Assembly (NCBI GenBank): GCA_026874595.1
Contig: CM049322.1
Location: 46,125,340-46,189,339, forward strand
DNA: 64,000 bases
Reading direction: 5' to 3'
Origin: Sipunculus nudus
Lineage: Eukaryota; Annelida; Sipuncula; Golfingiida; Sipunculidae
This document shows positions 13,228 through 25,600 of this stretch, in pieces (within the stretch, counting starts at the first letter, position 1; every line of letters begins with the position of its first letter). A program made the translations under genes and the position numbers. The notes beneath the pieces are model-generated. The model worked only from the letters and a program-made list of their open reading frames with translations. It was not told the origin of the DNA and did no database searches.

Positions 13228-13335
13228 TTCCTAGGTGGATGGCCCAGTGGTAGAACTTCAGAAGACCACACATTTCATAAGAAGATCCAAACTCCGAGTG
13301 TGACAGCGATTGACAAGAAGAAGAAGGAGACAAGT
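13228..13335 (+). repeat. tRNA-derived SINE-like fragment
   Basis: TGGCCCAGTGG at about 13,242 matches the RNA polymerase III A-box consensus, and AGATCCAAACTCC about 40 nt downstream resembles a degenerate B-box. The stretch does not fold into an obvious full tRNA. I infer a SINE head or an old tRNA-related repeat. Confidence 0.45.
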
Positions 13336-13574
13336 CTTCATCGAAAAAAGTGACATCACTTTGGTTATGAATCAATATCTTAAGGTGAAAGAATGTGAGA
13401 TTCTAAATGCATGATCCATATTATTCACAGAAACACCAGGCTGCCTGCTTCACAAGTGCTCAAGAACCTTCCATGTTTTCCTTTTACAGTTTTTTTTTAT
13501 GTACATCATTAATACATCATGTGGAAACCTCCCACTGTTGGTCATGTTGAATTTTCACACTGATAGCCCTTAGT

Positions 13575-13580
13575 TTTATT
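13575..13580 (-). terminator. POLE: Candidate POLE poly(A) signal AATAAA
   Basis: TTTATT on the plus strand is AATAAA on the minus strand, beginning about 32 nt after the POLE stop codon. If used, the 3' UTR would be unusually short (about 50-60 nt). More distal signals also exist. Confidence 0.45.
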
Positions 13581-13611
13581 TTACAGTCTATGATTTCATC
13601 AGCGCATTCTG

Positions 13612-13684
13612 TCAACTTCTTACATCTGGGCTCATCTTACAGATCCAGTCTACGGTTTCCTGCAGTAACGTCATTCTGTAATGA
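13612..13684 (-). CDS. POLE: POLE visible exon 26, C-terminus and stop
   Basis: Acceptor TTTTTCAG before 13,684; encodes [23 protein letters not shown] and TGA (13,614-13,612). The pattern HYxMxxLxETxxWxxxxxP is the conserved extreme C-terminus of POLE. Confidence 0.95.
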
Positions 13685-16600
13685 CTGAAAAAGAACAAAA
13701 AAAAAAGGTGGCATATAATCATCATGTATCACAAATAAAGGATCCAATGGTAATAACTAGTGGTGTGTCGATTTCTCAATTAAATCAATGATAGATCCCT
13801 TTCTTTCAAAATTGATTAAATCTATGGTACTTTTGTGTAATCAATTTAAAACAATTATGTTGCACATGAAAAGAATATAAATATAATCCTGTCAGGGAAA
13901 TACAAACACAAAGTAATGAACAGCATGACAATGTAACCTTGATCTTTGAGCAGCCGACAATCGTAAATGAAAGTCGACCTTATATGCCAGTGGATTGACG
14001 ATTTCATTATGAATACCAATGTACATGTCAGACAGACTATTTACTAGGGTCAATATTTAAGGTATAAGTACACAGCAGACTGCAAGGTAAAATCGAACCT
14101 TCAGAAAATAACTGATTCATAATATATTATCAGTCATCAGTTGTTTTTATTGTTCAATCATCGATTAAGATTTTAATACCAATTCCTACCACTAGTAATA
14201 ATATTATAAGTAAGTGTCTTGCTGTAAATTAAACCTGCAAATTTTCCTGGGAATGAAAATGAAAATCAATATCATCAACAAAATTAGCTGATTAGGCCAG
14301 TTTGTGGAATGGTTTTATTATATCTAGGTTAAAACAAGTGACCCATGGGTTATGGTGCTCAGATAACCATCTGAAATAGCAATCATGAATACCTTTAAAT
14401 CATGAAGTCATCTCACAGTACAGTCACTGTTAGTTGTTAAAGCTAGTGGCCTTTTAAGAATTTACTCATCTACTGTAAAGCAACATCAGATACATAACCA
14501 AAAGGAAACATTTCAGGTTGACAGACTGCACTCTGCACTGCATGAATAGAAACAAGGGACCTGTGGGTCATGGCGCTCAGCTGAAATTGATTCTGAGAAT
14601 ATTTGTATAAAATCCTAATGGTTGTGTTGACTACATGTTGACTTTTATGGACTACATGAAAGATACAGGAGCCTCTCTTGATCAAAAACACGTAATTGTA
14701 TAAGTTTTAGTATTCCAACTAAGTGACTGTAATATGAATGTAAATATATTCACTGGGAATCACAAATTATAATATAATGGACATGAGCTGAAGCATAATA
14801 ATACACATTTAACTGAAATAAAATGCTGTAAAAAAATAACAAATTTCCATTTTCAAATCAGCATTAACTAAATTTGATAAGGAAGTTTAAACAAGCCAAT
14901 TAGGTGTACATAGCATCTGCACTGTGTAATACATAAAGATTGTAGCCTGAAACCATTTAATGATACAATAAGGAAATAAACTAAACTTATTTTGCATATC
15001 TAATTTTTTGCATGAATAGTTTTTACCTGATCATTATTTTTTTCAAATTTACAAATTTTATAAATTTGCATGAATAAAAATCAGAATTGAAAGTTGCATC
15101 TTTAGTTATATTTAGTTTGGCTCATATCAGGTTGAGTTATGCATACATATATTTTTTATCATTTTTCAAATCACAAAATTTTCAAAATGAATTTATGATT
15201 GTTTTTAAACAAAAATATTACTTAAAAAACAAAGCAACAACATGGCATCTTCAGGATTATTATTTGAATCATTATTAAACTAGATGTGTCTGAACGACAC
15301 GAATGCCCCCGCCTGGGGCAAATTAGAAACATTTGTAAAATTTTGAAAAATTTGTAAGTTCAGGAGGTGTCGTATGGTCAAAAGTAGGTCAACAAGGGCA
15401 AAATGCAAACTCGATCTGTAACGGGTCATTATCAAGCAACACACCAAAAATCATGCCAGTATATGCAGGCATTGTGAAAAAAAGTCCATACATGTGCATT
15501 TTCCATAAAAATTTCTGTCTTTCATGAAATTTTCTATGTTTAGGAGCAGTCAAATGGTCAAAAATAGGTCAACTGGGACAAAACAAGAACTCGATCTGTA
15601 ACTGGTCATTAACTGCCCACACATAAAAAATCAGGGTGGTATCTGCAGGCATTGAGGAAAAAAAGTAAGTACATATGCATTTGTTATGAAAATTTCTATT
15701 TTTCATGAAACTTTCTATGTTCAGGAGCAGTCAAATGGTCAAAAGTAGGTCAACTGGGACAAAACAAGAACTCAATCTGTAACTGGTCATTATCTGCCTA
15801 CACACCAAAAATCAGGCCCGTATCTGCAGGCACTGCGAAAAAAAGTCCATACATGTGCACTTTTTTATGAAATTTTCTATGTTAGAGCACCGTCAAATGG
15901 TCAAAAGTAGGTCAACTGGGACAAAACGTGAACTCGATCTGTAACTGGTCAATATTAGCCAACAGACCAAAAATCAGACCAATATCTGCAGGCATTGCGA
16001 AAAAAAGTACGTACATGTGTATTTGTCATGAAATTTCATATTTTTCATGAAATTTTCTATGTTCAGGAGCCGTAAAACAGTCAAAAGTAGGTCAACTGGG
16101 ACAAAACGCGAACTCGATCTGTAACTGGTCATTATCTGCCTACACACCAAAAATCAGGCCAATATCTGCAGGCATTGCGAAAAAAAGTCTGTACATGTGT
16201 ATCTGTCATGAAATTTCTATTTTTCATGAATTTTTCTAAGTTTAGGAGCTGTAAAACGGTCAAAAGTAGGTCAACCGGGATGAAACACAAACTCGATCTG
16301 TAACTTGTCTATATCTGCCCACACACCAAAAATCAGGCCAATATCTGCAGGCCTTGCGAAAAAAGTCCGTACAACTGTTTGATTTCGGAATGATGGAAGG
16401 ACGGAATGACGGACATGGGTAAAACTATATGCCCTGGCCACTTTGTGGCGGGGGCATAAAAAAAGTCTTGTACAGAGTTTTCAGTTCATGCTGGAAGCCT
16501 AGCTGAGCTGAGTCAAGGGAGACCCCTGGAGTGAAGCAGTTACATATCATAGGTGAGAGCTGCATCTCTCACTGCAATCCACTGGACTAGGTTGGCTTTA

Positions 16601-19600
16601 TGTTAACAACACTTGAAATGGTGTATAAAAACTTCAATAAAAGCTACCTTTTCTAACCAATTCCTATCAAATTTCAGAATTTATAAGCTTAAAACCTATC
16701 TGTCCATCATGTAAATAAAAGCAACTGTACATACAGGAAAAATTTGTGCCATAGTCAAATTTGGGCAAAATTTAAGGTGATGATTTTACATTTATGCTAA
16801 TAACTTAAATATTTATGAAATTTTGATCTGCTTGAAACAAGCTCTCTAGTTAAACAAATTATCATGTTAAGTGAGTAAAGATATTTCCTGTGTTTTGACA
16901 AAGTGCAATATGTTTCGGCACATAACTTCAAAGAATTACACAACACTGACCTAATTTCAAGCATGTACATAGGAAATAAATATATGAATGGTTATGTAAA
17001 ATATGAATAAATTAGCAAAGGTGGTTTTCAAAGTGGGCAGTTTTGAAGTGTAACAATAGGTTTCTCTGGAAAACAGAAGTTTTTCCTTTATTTCTCAGAG
17101 GAACAAACTTGCAGTGACCAAGTTTCAGATTTGGTAGGATAATCTAGAGACATCTAACTCTATGTCTAATTTTGGATTTGTAGGTCCAACGGTTTCAAAA
17201 CGTGCCTTGTTAACAGCTGGCTGGAAGGACATCAAGATTGACAAAAGACCATAACTATAGCTCAGATTACTTATAGTCAGCTGAGCTAAAGATCCCTTAT
17301 TTCCGTGTCTGAGTCTGCACCCTTAGGAGTGGAAATGTGGTATAATGAAAAACAAGGGACCTATGGGTCACGACGCTCAGCTGTTATATATGATAAAAAA
17401 ATATTATTTAGAAATGAGGCACATGCTGGTTTTGTGTGGTAATAAATATAAGCTGTATTATGAGTTGTTGTTGTTTAGCTTATGTATGATTTTGATAGTA
17501 CCTTTGGAGACAGGGAAGAGGATTGATTTCATTTATTTTATTAACAATTGGAGTACTATTGTCACACAGATTTTGACTTGGCCATAAACTTATAAGCAGA
17601 ACATATAATATAAGAGTTTAACTATTTATTAAAAAAAAATTACAAATATTGTCCCAAATATAATTTTTATGAAAAATAATAAGAGAATCATATGATTTTT
17701 TAAAATGAAATAAAACTGATATGATTATTAAAATAATATTAAAGAATATATTCATGAATGCATTCATGAATACATTTTGAAAGCATTTGCACGAGTATTC
17801 ATATACTTTCATATACCTGAATTCCCATTCTTTATGCAAGAAATTTTATAATGGAGTACATAATCATATTCGTATTTAAATACAATTACAAAGTATTCGC
17901 ACCATGTCTGGTATTTATTCAATTTTCACCAAACAATGATGTTGAGAATCCAGAATATACAAAATTCACACATTTAAATAATGATCATAAGTACCTGGTT
18001 TTATGGCTTTTATTTATATTAAAAATAACTGTAAAAAATTCATTTTGGACTAATTTCACATCAATGTACACACTAGACACAGTAGGAATCTAGATTAATA
18101 TTATCAACTGCATCTTTGTCTATCATTAATTTCCTTCATATGATACCTAATGATTAGTAATGAATAATATGATTTACTTCTTTATCATTAAAATTGAACT
18201 GAAAAATGCCATAGGTGACTGCATGGTGTTATTTGGAAAATGTGACATTCTACCCATCGATACAAGATTCTTATATCATCAGTAACTGCAAGTTAATTTC
18301 CTGTTATTATAAACTAACAAATTCCTTTTCTATTTTTATTTAATTTGTTATTAAAAACCAATAAAAATTTATTAATTTGTTGTTTATTGTTATGTTGTTG
18401 GTTAAAACTACTAGATGAGTTGGGTTGGACACCTGGATCAACTGTGGCTGGCCATAAGCTGCCTGGATTCCTGTATGCCTCGCCTCAAACTGCATAATTT
18501 GATGAAAGGTCAACAAGGTCAACATACAGGTGACTCAAGAGGGGCTGGAGAGAGCCAAAGTCTGACAGGGTCTCATAAAAAACATTAATAAAAGCTACAA
18601 TTTTTGGCCAATTTCTTTCAGCTTTCTAAACTAAAAAGCTGAAATCCTTATGTGTGCATGATATGAAAATTATATCAACAGTGCTCACGGGAAACAAACG
18701 TGCCATGGTCACAGTTGGGCAAAATTTAAGGTACTAATTTTATATTTATACTAATAACTTATTAAATTTGAAAAATTCAGAACTAATTTTGGGTATTCAA
18801 TTGAATCTTGATTAAATAATGTTACATCCCTGACAGAAAAATCTCTAGCAATGCCCTCGTTAAGGGAGTAAATATATTTCTTGATTTTTTACAAAGTGCA
18901 TTATGTTTGGGCCCATAACTTAAAACAATTACGCAATACTGACATCATTCTGGGATGTGCATAGAGAATGAAAAATATGTATATTGTTTATGATTAAAGT
19001 CAGATCAGTGGTTTTGATATTAGGCATCTTGAAGTGTAACAATGGGTTTTTAATGGAAAAATGAAGTTTTTCATGAATATCTCGAAGGTATTAAGTCCTA
19101 GTGACCAAATTCTTGGCATGGTAGGGGATTTTGGAGACATCTAACTGTATGCTGAATTTAAGGAACTTAGAGCTGAAGCTGGGGAGCTGAGCTTTTGCAA
19201 ACTGCATAACACTAGCTTGATGTAAACAATATGTTACAAGGTGCTTGAAAACTTGATTAAAATCTTCAGTTTTTCATCATCTGGTTTCAAATTTTTGGAG
19301 TTAACAGTTGAAATGCTGACAAAAACATGCTGTGAAAATTAAATCCACAGTACTTACAGGAAAAAAACGTGCCATGGTCAAAGTTGGGCAAAATTTAAGG
19401 TACCAATTTTTTATTTTTATTAATATTTTAAAAAATTTAAAAGATTTTCATCTAATTTTGGGTATACAATTTAATTTTGATTAATTAAAGTTATATTACT
19501 GGAAAAAAGGTCCACAGCTTTAACATTTTTTGTGTTAAGTGATCAAATATCTTTCCTTATTTTTTTCAAAATGCATTATGTTTGGGCCCAGAACTTTTTT

Positions 19601-22600
19601 AAATTAAATAATACAGACATAATTTCTGGCATGTACATAGGAACTATATAGAGGAATATTTATGGTAAATATGAGGAAAAACAGATGAGTGGTTTTGATA
19701 TTAGGCAGTCCTAAAGTGGGAAAATAGGTTTTTAATAAAAAATTAAGGTTTTTCCTTAATTTCTTAAAGGAACAAAGTTGCAAAGACCCAGTTTTCGGCT
19801 TGGTAGGAGATCTTGGGGATATCTAACAGTATGCCGAATTTTGGATTCCTAGGTCTTACGGTTTCAAAACGTGCCACATCTACGGACGGACGGAGGACAA
19901 TGGACCACGACTATAGCTCAGATGACTTATAGTCAGCTGAGCTAAAAAGGATAACAGACGTACCTAGCAATGTTGTTGAAAGTCTTAAGCATCTGTTTTA
20001 AATCCTCGACTTTGACGGTGGTGGTGTAGTCTCCAGCACACTTACAGTGACTGCTCAGGTTATCTTCCTTCACCTGTAGAGAATACATATTTTAACTAGA
20101 CATTTTTTGGCACCGCAGGGGCCAGAGTATCCCCAGACATAGTACGCCCCCCCCCCTTTAAGAATAGGCCCCCTTTTTCAGCAGCATATACTGACACTTG
20201 GCAAGCAATTATTGTTTCTTCCATCTATCATTCCACAATCTTTTTGAAGATGTTGGACCTATGACCTTGACCTTTGACCTCATGACCCTAAAATCAGTTG
20301 GGGTCCTGCTTTTTCAATGGGACATATATGTCAAGTTTGAAATCTATACATCAATAAAAGTAGGAATTATCATCCAGAAACTAATTTTTTGACAGATGGC
20401 TCCTGTGGCCTTCACCTTTGACCTTGTGACCCTAAAATTGATATTGATCATCCACTTTTATATATAAATCAATAGAGGTCTAGATTTATTGATGGGCCAT
20501 ATATAAGTAAGGTTTGAAATCCATATATTAATCCAAGCTTGAATTATCATCTCAGGAACTAATTTTTTTGGACAGATGGCTCCTGTGACCTTCACCTCTG
20601 ACCTTGTGACCTCACAATTGACAAGCGTCTTCCTCTATTGGCAGGGAAACTGTCTGAGATAAAATGTTTGGCTTAAAATGCATCCACAATCTTTTTAAAG
20701 ATGTGTCCTGTGACCTTGACCTTTGACCTCATGACCCCAAAATCAATTTGGGTCTTGCTTTTCCAATGGGACATATACAAATCAAGTTTGAAATCCATAC
20801 AGCAATAAAAGCAGGAATTATCATCCAGAAACTAATTTTTGGACAGATGGCTCCTGTGACCTTCACCTTTGACCTTGTGACCTAAAAATGATAGGGGTCT
20901 TCCTCTATTGGAAGATGAACTATATGTGCAAGATGAAAGGTCGGAAATAAAATGTTTGGCTGAAAATGCATCCACAATCTATTTAAAGATGTGTCCTGTG
21001 ACCTTGACCTTTGACCTCATGACCCCAAAATAAATTGGAGTCTTGCTTTTTCAATGGGACATATATAAGTCAAGTTTGAAATAAATACATCAATAAAAGC
21101 AGGTATTATCATCCAGAAACTAATTTTTGGACAGATGGCTCCTGTGACCTTCACCTTTGACCTTGAGACCTCAAAATTGATAGGGTTCTTCCTCTCTTGG
21201 CTGGTGAACTACATGTGCAAGATGAAAGATCTGAGATGAAATGTTTGGCTGAAAATGCATCCACAATCTTTCTGAAGATGTTGGACCTGTGACCTTGACT
21301 TTTGACCTCATGACCCCAAAATCAATTTGGGACTTGCTTTTCCTATGGGTCATATACAAATCAAGTTTGAAATCCATACATCAATAAAAGCAGGAATTAT
21401 CATCCAGAAACTAATTTTTGGACAGATGGCTCCTGTGACCTTCACCTTTGACCTTGTGACCTAAAAATTGATAGGGGTCTTCCTCTATTGGAAGATGAAC
21501 TATATGTGCAAGATAAAAGGTCGGAAATAAAATGTTTGGCTGAAAATGCATCCACAATCTATTTAAAGATGTGTCCTGTGACCTTGACCTTTGACCTCAT
21601 GACCCCAAAATAAATTGGAGTCTTGCTTTTTTCAATGGGACATATATAAGTCAAGTTTGAAATAAATACATCAATAAAAGCAGAAATTATCATCCAGAAA
21701 CTAATTTTTTGACAGATAGCTCCTGTGGCCTTGACCTTTGACCTCAAAATTGATATGGATCATCCACTATCGGCAAGTGAGCTATATATTTAAGATGGAA
21801 GATCTGGGATGAAAGTTTGGCTTAAAATGCATCCACAGTATCTTTTAAGATGTGTCCAGTGGCCTTGACGTTTGACCTCATGACCCTAGAACCTATAGGG
21901 TTCTTACTTTAGTGGTGGGCCATACATAAGTCACGTTTGAAATCCATATGGCTATCAACACTGGAGATATCATAAGAGGTGTGTGATTTTCACCAAATAT
22001 GGACACATCAAAGGTCAAGGCCACTCTCATGGTAAAGGTCATGACCCAAATGTAAACAGACCTCATCCCATAACCAATCTCTCCACATGTGCTTAATATG
22101 AAAGAAATCTGTCCATTAGTTTTTGACTTATAATGCTTACAGTACTGTCAAGTGGCAATTATTGGGGTATTAAAAGACGTAAAAACAAGAAAAGGATAAT
22201 AGGTGGCGCCACCAGTTTCCCGTATATCACAAGGCTATCCAAGATCTTCGGTCACCTTGATTTTTGGACCAGTCCATGCAAGCTCACTTGAGATATTTAA
22301 GAATTTGTGTTATTTTCAGCAAAAATGGACCTATTCAAGGTCAAGGTCACTCTCCTAGCATAGGTCATGACTCCATTTTAAATAGGCTTCGTCCCCTTAC
22401 CTATATCTATACAAATGTGAAGTTTGAAAAAGATCAGTGAAATATTTTTTGAGTTATCCCGCTCACAAGGTTTTTTTGCAGCGGCGGCGGCAGCTGCGGC
22501 GGGACCGTTGTGAAACCATAGTATCCCGACTTTGTCTGGGGAAACAATTAGTGATGTAACAACTAAAATATCAAAGTTACACTAGAGAGCAGAGATCTTG

Positions 22601-25600
22601 GATATGTACTTAGATATAGACAAACAAATTTGATAAGCTGATTAAGCTGACTGCATACCAATAATTTCGACATGCGCCCTGCAACATCCAGGTTTCAGTG
22701 TGCACACAAAATGGCAGCCCCAAAGAATGGTTTCAAGAAACTGGGAAAAATAAACATGTCAGGACAGAATCAAGGTAAGAATACTATGCCTGGCTTCATA
22801 TTTGCCAGGAATTTAAAGATTTTCACTTTTAAAGTGTTTTTTGAGGGTTCCATTTTAATACTTATTCCTAGAGTTTAACCATTATTATGTAAATTAATTG
22901 TAGCAAATATAATGTACATGAAATCGTGTTAACAAAAATATTTGAAATTGGAAAGACAACTGGAAATATGTGATACCATTTTTATTCAAAATGTCAGCCT
23001 TTCACTTTTCAACTTTGCCTTCAACAGTATCTGTACATTATATCTGGTGGCAAAGGGACGTGTATCAGCCAAGTTTAAGACTGGAATAATGATAGTTTTG
23101 GACTGTGCCAAATCCTCAAAGTATAGTAGCATACACACTGGGTTTACAATTTTGCAACTCGTTTTTTTTTTCCTTATCAGCTATCAGTACTAACTCAAAG
23201 CACAAATCTGAAGATTTTGCCTTCCAGTAGGAGCCTAGGAGGATATGTGATCATCCCTGTACATTTTTTTTTTTCACAACAAACTCATGTAATCAAGAAC
23301 AAATCACATGAAATTTTCAGGGCATTTCAAGATTGGGCCTATTAGGAATCAATCAGATTTTGGTGTGGATCCAGCATATGATTCAGATTCAGGAACACCA
23401 TGAAGGAATATTCACATATGTATTCATTGTCATTTATGCACAAATGAACCTGGGAATATCGGCTGAATAAATGAATGCAAACATGGTTTTAGGAGCATCT
23501 CACAATAGGGACCTACAACATGGCGGAGGCTTGCATTCCTTATAATGCATATTTCCAGTTTATATAAAACTTTTGTTTAATGCAGGTTACAAATTCCAAA
23601 ATTTGATGGTAATCACACCCCTCACATTTTATACTTACTTTATTAATAATTAAATCTAGATTTAAATATTCCTTTTAAGTTATCTACATATTTCATGCGG
23701 ACTATACACATTACCCTTGATATATAAAAGATCTTCTGGACTCACCCCTGAGCACTTCAAGCATTTCAGATCCTGCAGGACGTATGCCATGGAGCGTCTC
23801 TGTACAGCATCCAGCAAGGCCTGCTCAATGTCATCAAGGTCATACTCAGTGTGACACTGTGTACATGACCACACAGCCCTGAAATAATGTATCAAACTAG
23901 AATACGGGTAGTCGACAAGCGACTACGTGTATCTGCCAAAATCAGAGAAGGACAGGTGAAGTAAGGCATTGATTGTGTGGCAAGGGGATATAGTTACATG
24001 TGTTAAATATTAGAATGGATCTCTGCCACATAAACATGATTGTAGGTGGCGCCACCTGTTATTTGAACGAGAAACTATCCAAGATATATACACATGCAAA
24101 ATTTCATGTGGAAAAGTCAAACCACAGCAGAGATATGAGTAATTTTATCCTACAGCAGACAAACAGATGGACGCTGTGCAAAAATGGCTGCAGGTGGCGC
24201 CACCATTTTTGTTCATGTTATAAAGCTATCCAAGGGCTACATTTGTGTAAAATTTTTTTCCTGATTGGTCAAACGGTTCCCGAGATATGAGCTTGGATGT
24301 CTGCAGCATAAACATGAATGTAGGTGGCGCCACCTGTCATAAAATCAAGAAAGCTATCTAGGATGTATACACATGCCGAATTTTAGGTGAATTAGTCAAA
24401 CCACTGCAGAGATATGAGTGATTTTAACCCCAGGCAGATTAACAAATGGACACTGTGCAAACATGGTTGCAGGTGGCGCCACCTTTTGTTGTGTATGTTA
24501 TAAAGCTATCCCAGGGCTACATTTGTGTAAAAAATTTTTCCAGATCAGTTAAACGGTTCCTGAGTTATATGGATTTATGTGTGGAGTGTTAACGTGAATG
24601 TAGGTGGCGCCACCTGTCATTAAATCAAGGAAGCTATCTAGGATGTATATGCATGCTGATTTTTAGGTGATTTACTCAAACCACTGCAGAGATATGAGTG
24701 ATTTTATCCCCAGGCAGATGAACAAATGGACACTGTGCAAACATGGTTGCAGGTGGCGCCACCTTTTGTTGTGTATGTAATAAAGCTATCCCAGGGCTAC
24801 ATTTGTGTAAAATTTTTTTCCGGATCGGTCAAACGGTTCCCGAGATATATGGGATTATGTGTGGAGTGTTAACGTGTATGTAGGTGGCGCCACCTGTCAC
24901 AAAATCGAGAAAGCTATCTAGGATGTATATGCATGCCGAATTTTAGGTGAATTAGTCAAACCACTGCAGAGATATGAGTGATTTTAACCCCAGGCAGATG
25001 AACAGATGGACACTGTGCAAACATGGTTGCAGGTGGCGCCACCTTTTGTTGTGTATGTTATAAAGCTATCCCAGGGCTACATTTGTGTAAAATTTTTTTC
25101 CGGATCGGTCAAATGGTTCCTGAGATATATGGGATTATGTGTGGAGCGTTAACGTGAATGTAGGTGGTGCCACCTGTCACAAAATCAAGAAAGCTATCTA
25201 GAATGTATATGCATGCCGAATTTTAGGTGAATTAGTCAAATCACTGCAGAGATATGAGTGATTTTAACCCCAGGCAGATGAACAGATGGACACTGTGCAA
25301 ACATGGTTGCAGGTGGCGCCACCTTTTGTTGTGTATGTTATAAAGCTTTCCCAGGGCTACATTTGTGTAAAAATTTTTTCTGGATCGGTCAAACGGTTCC
25401 CGAGATATATGGGTTTATGTGTGGAAACAGACGCACAAACGGACGCTGGGCAGAGACGAAAGGTCAGAGGTCAAGGTCACTTGGTTAGGCACCAGTTCAC
25501 ATGTGACCCGATAATTTGTGTAAGTTTCGGAAAAATCTGTCCAGTAGTCTCAGAGGAGTTCTCCGGAAACGAACGCGGCGGCGGCGGCGGAACCCGGTCA

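Larger units (their letters stand above)
11791..13574. other. Intergenic DNA downstream of POLE
   Basis: AT-rich sequence with no recognisable gene. It may include POLE 3' UTR if a distal poly(A) site is used; TTTATT motifs (AATAAA on the minus strand) occur at about 11,884, 11,902 and 12,003. It contains the inverted dispersed repeat at 12,890-13,110 and a SINE-like fragment near 13,230. Confidence 0.5.
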
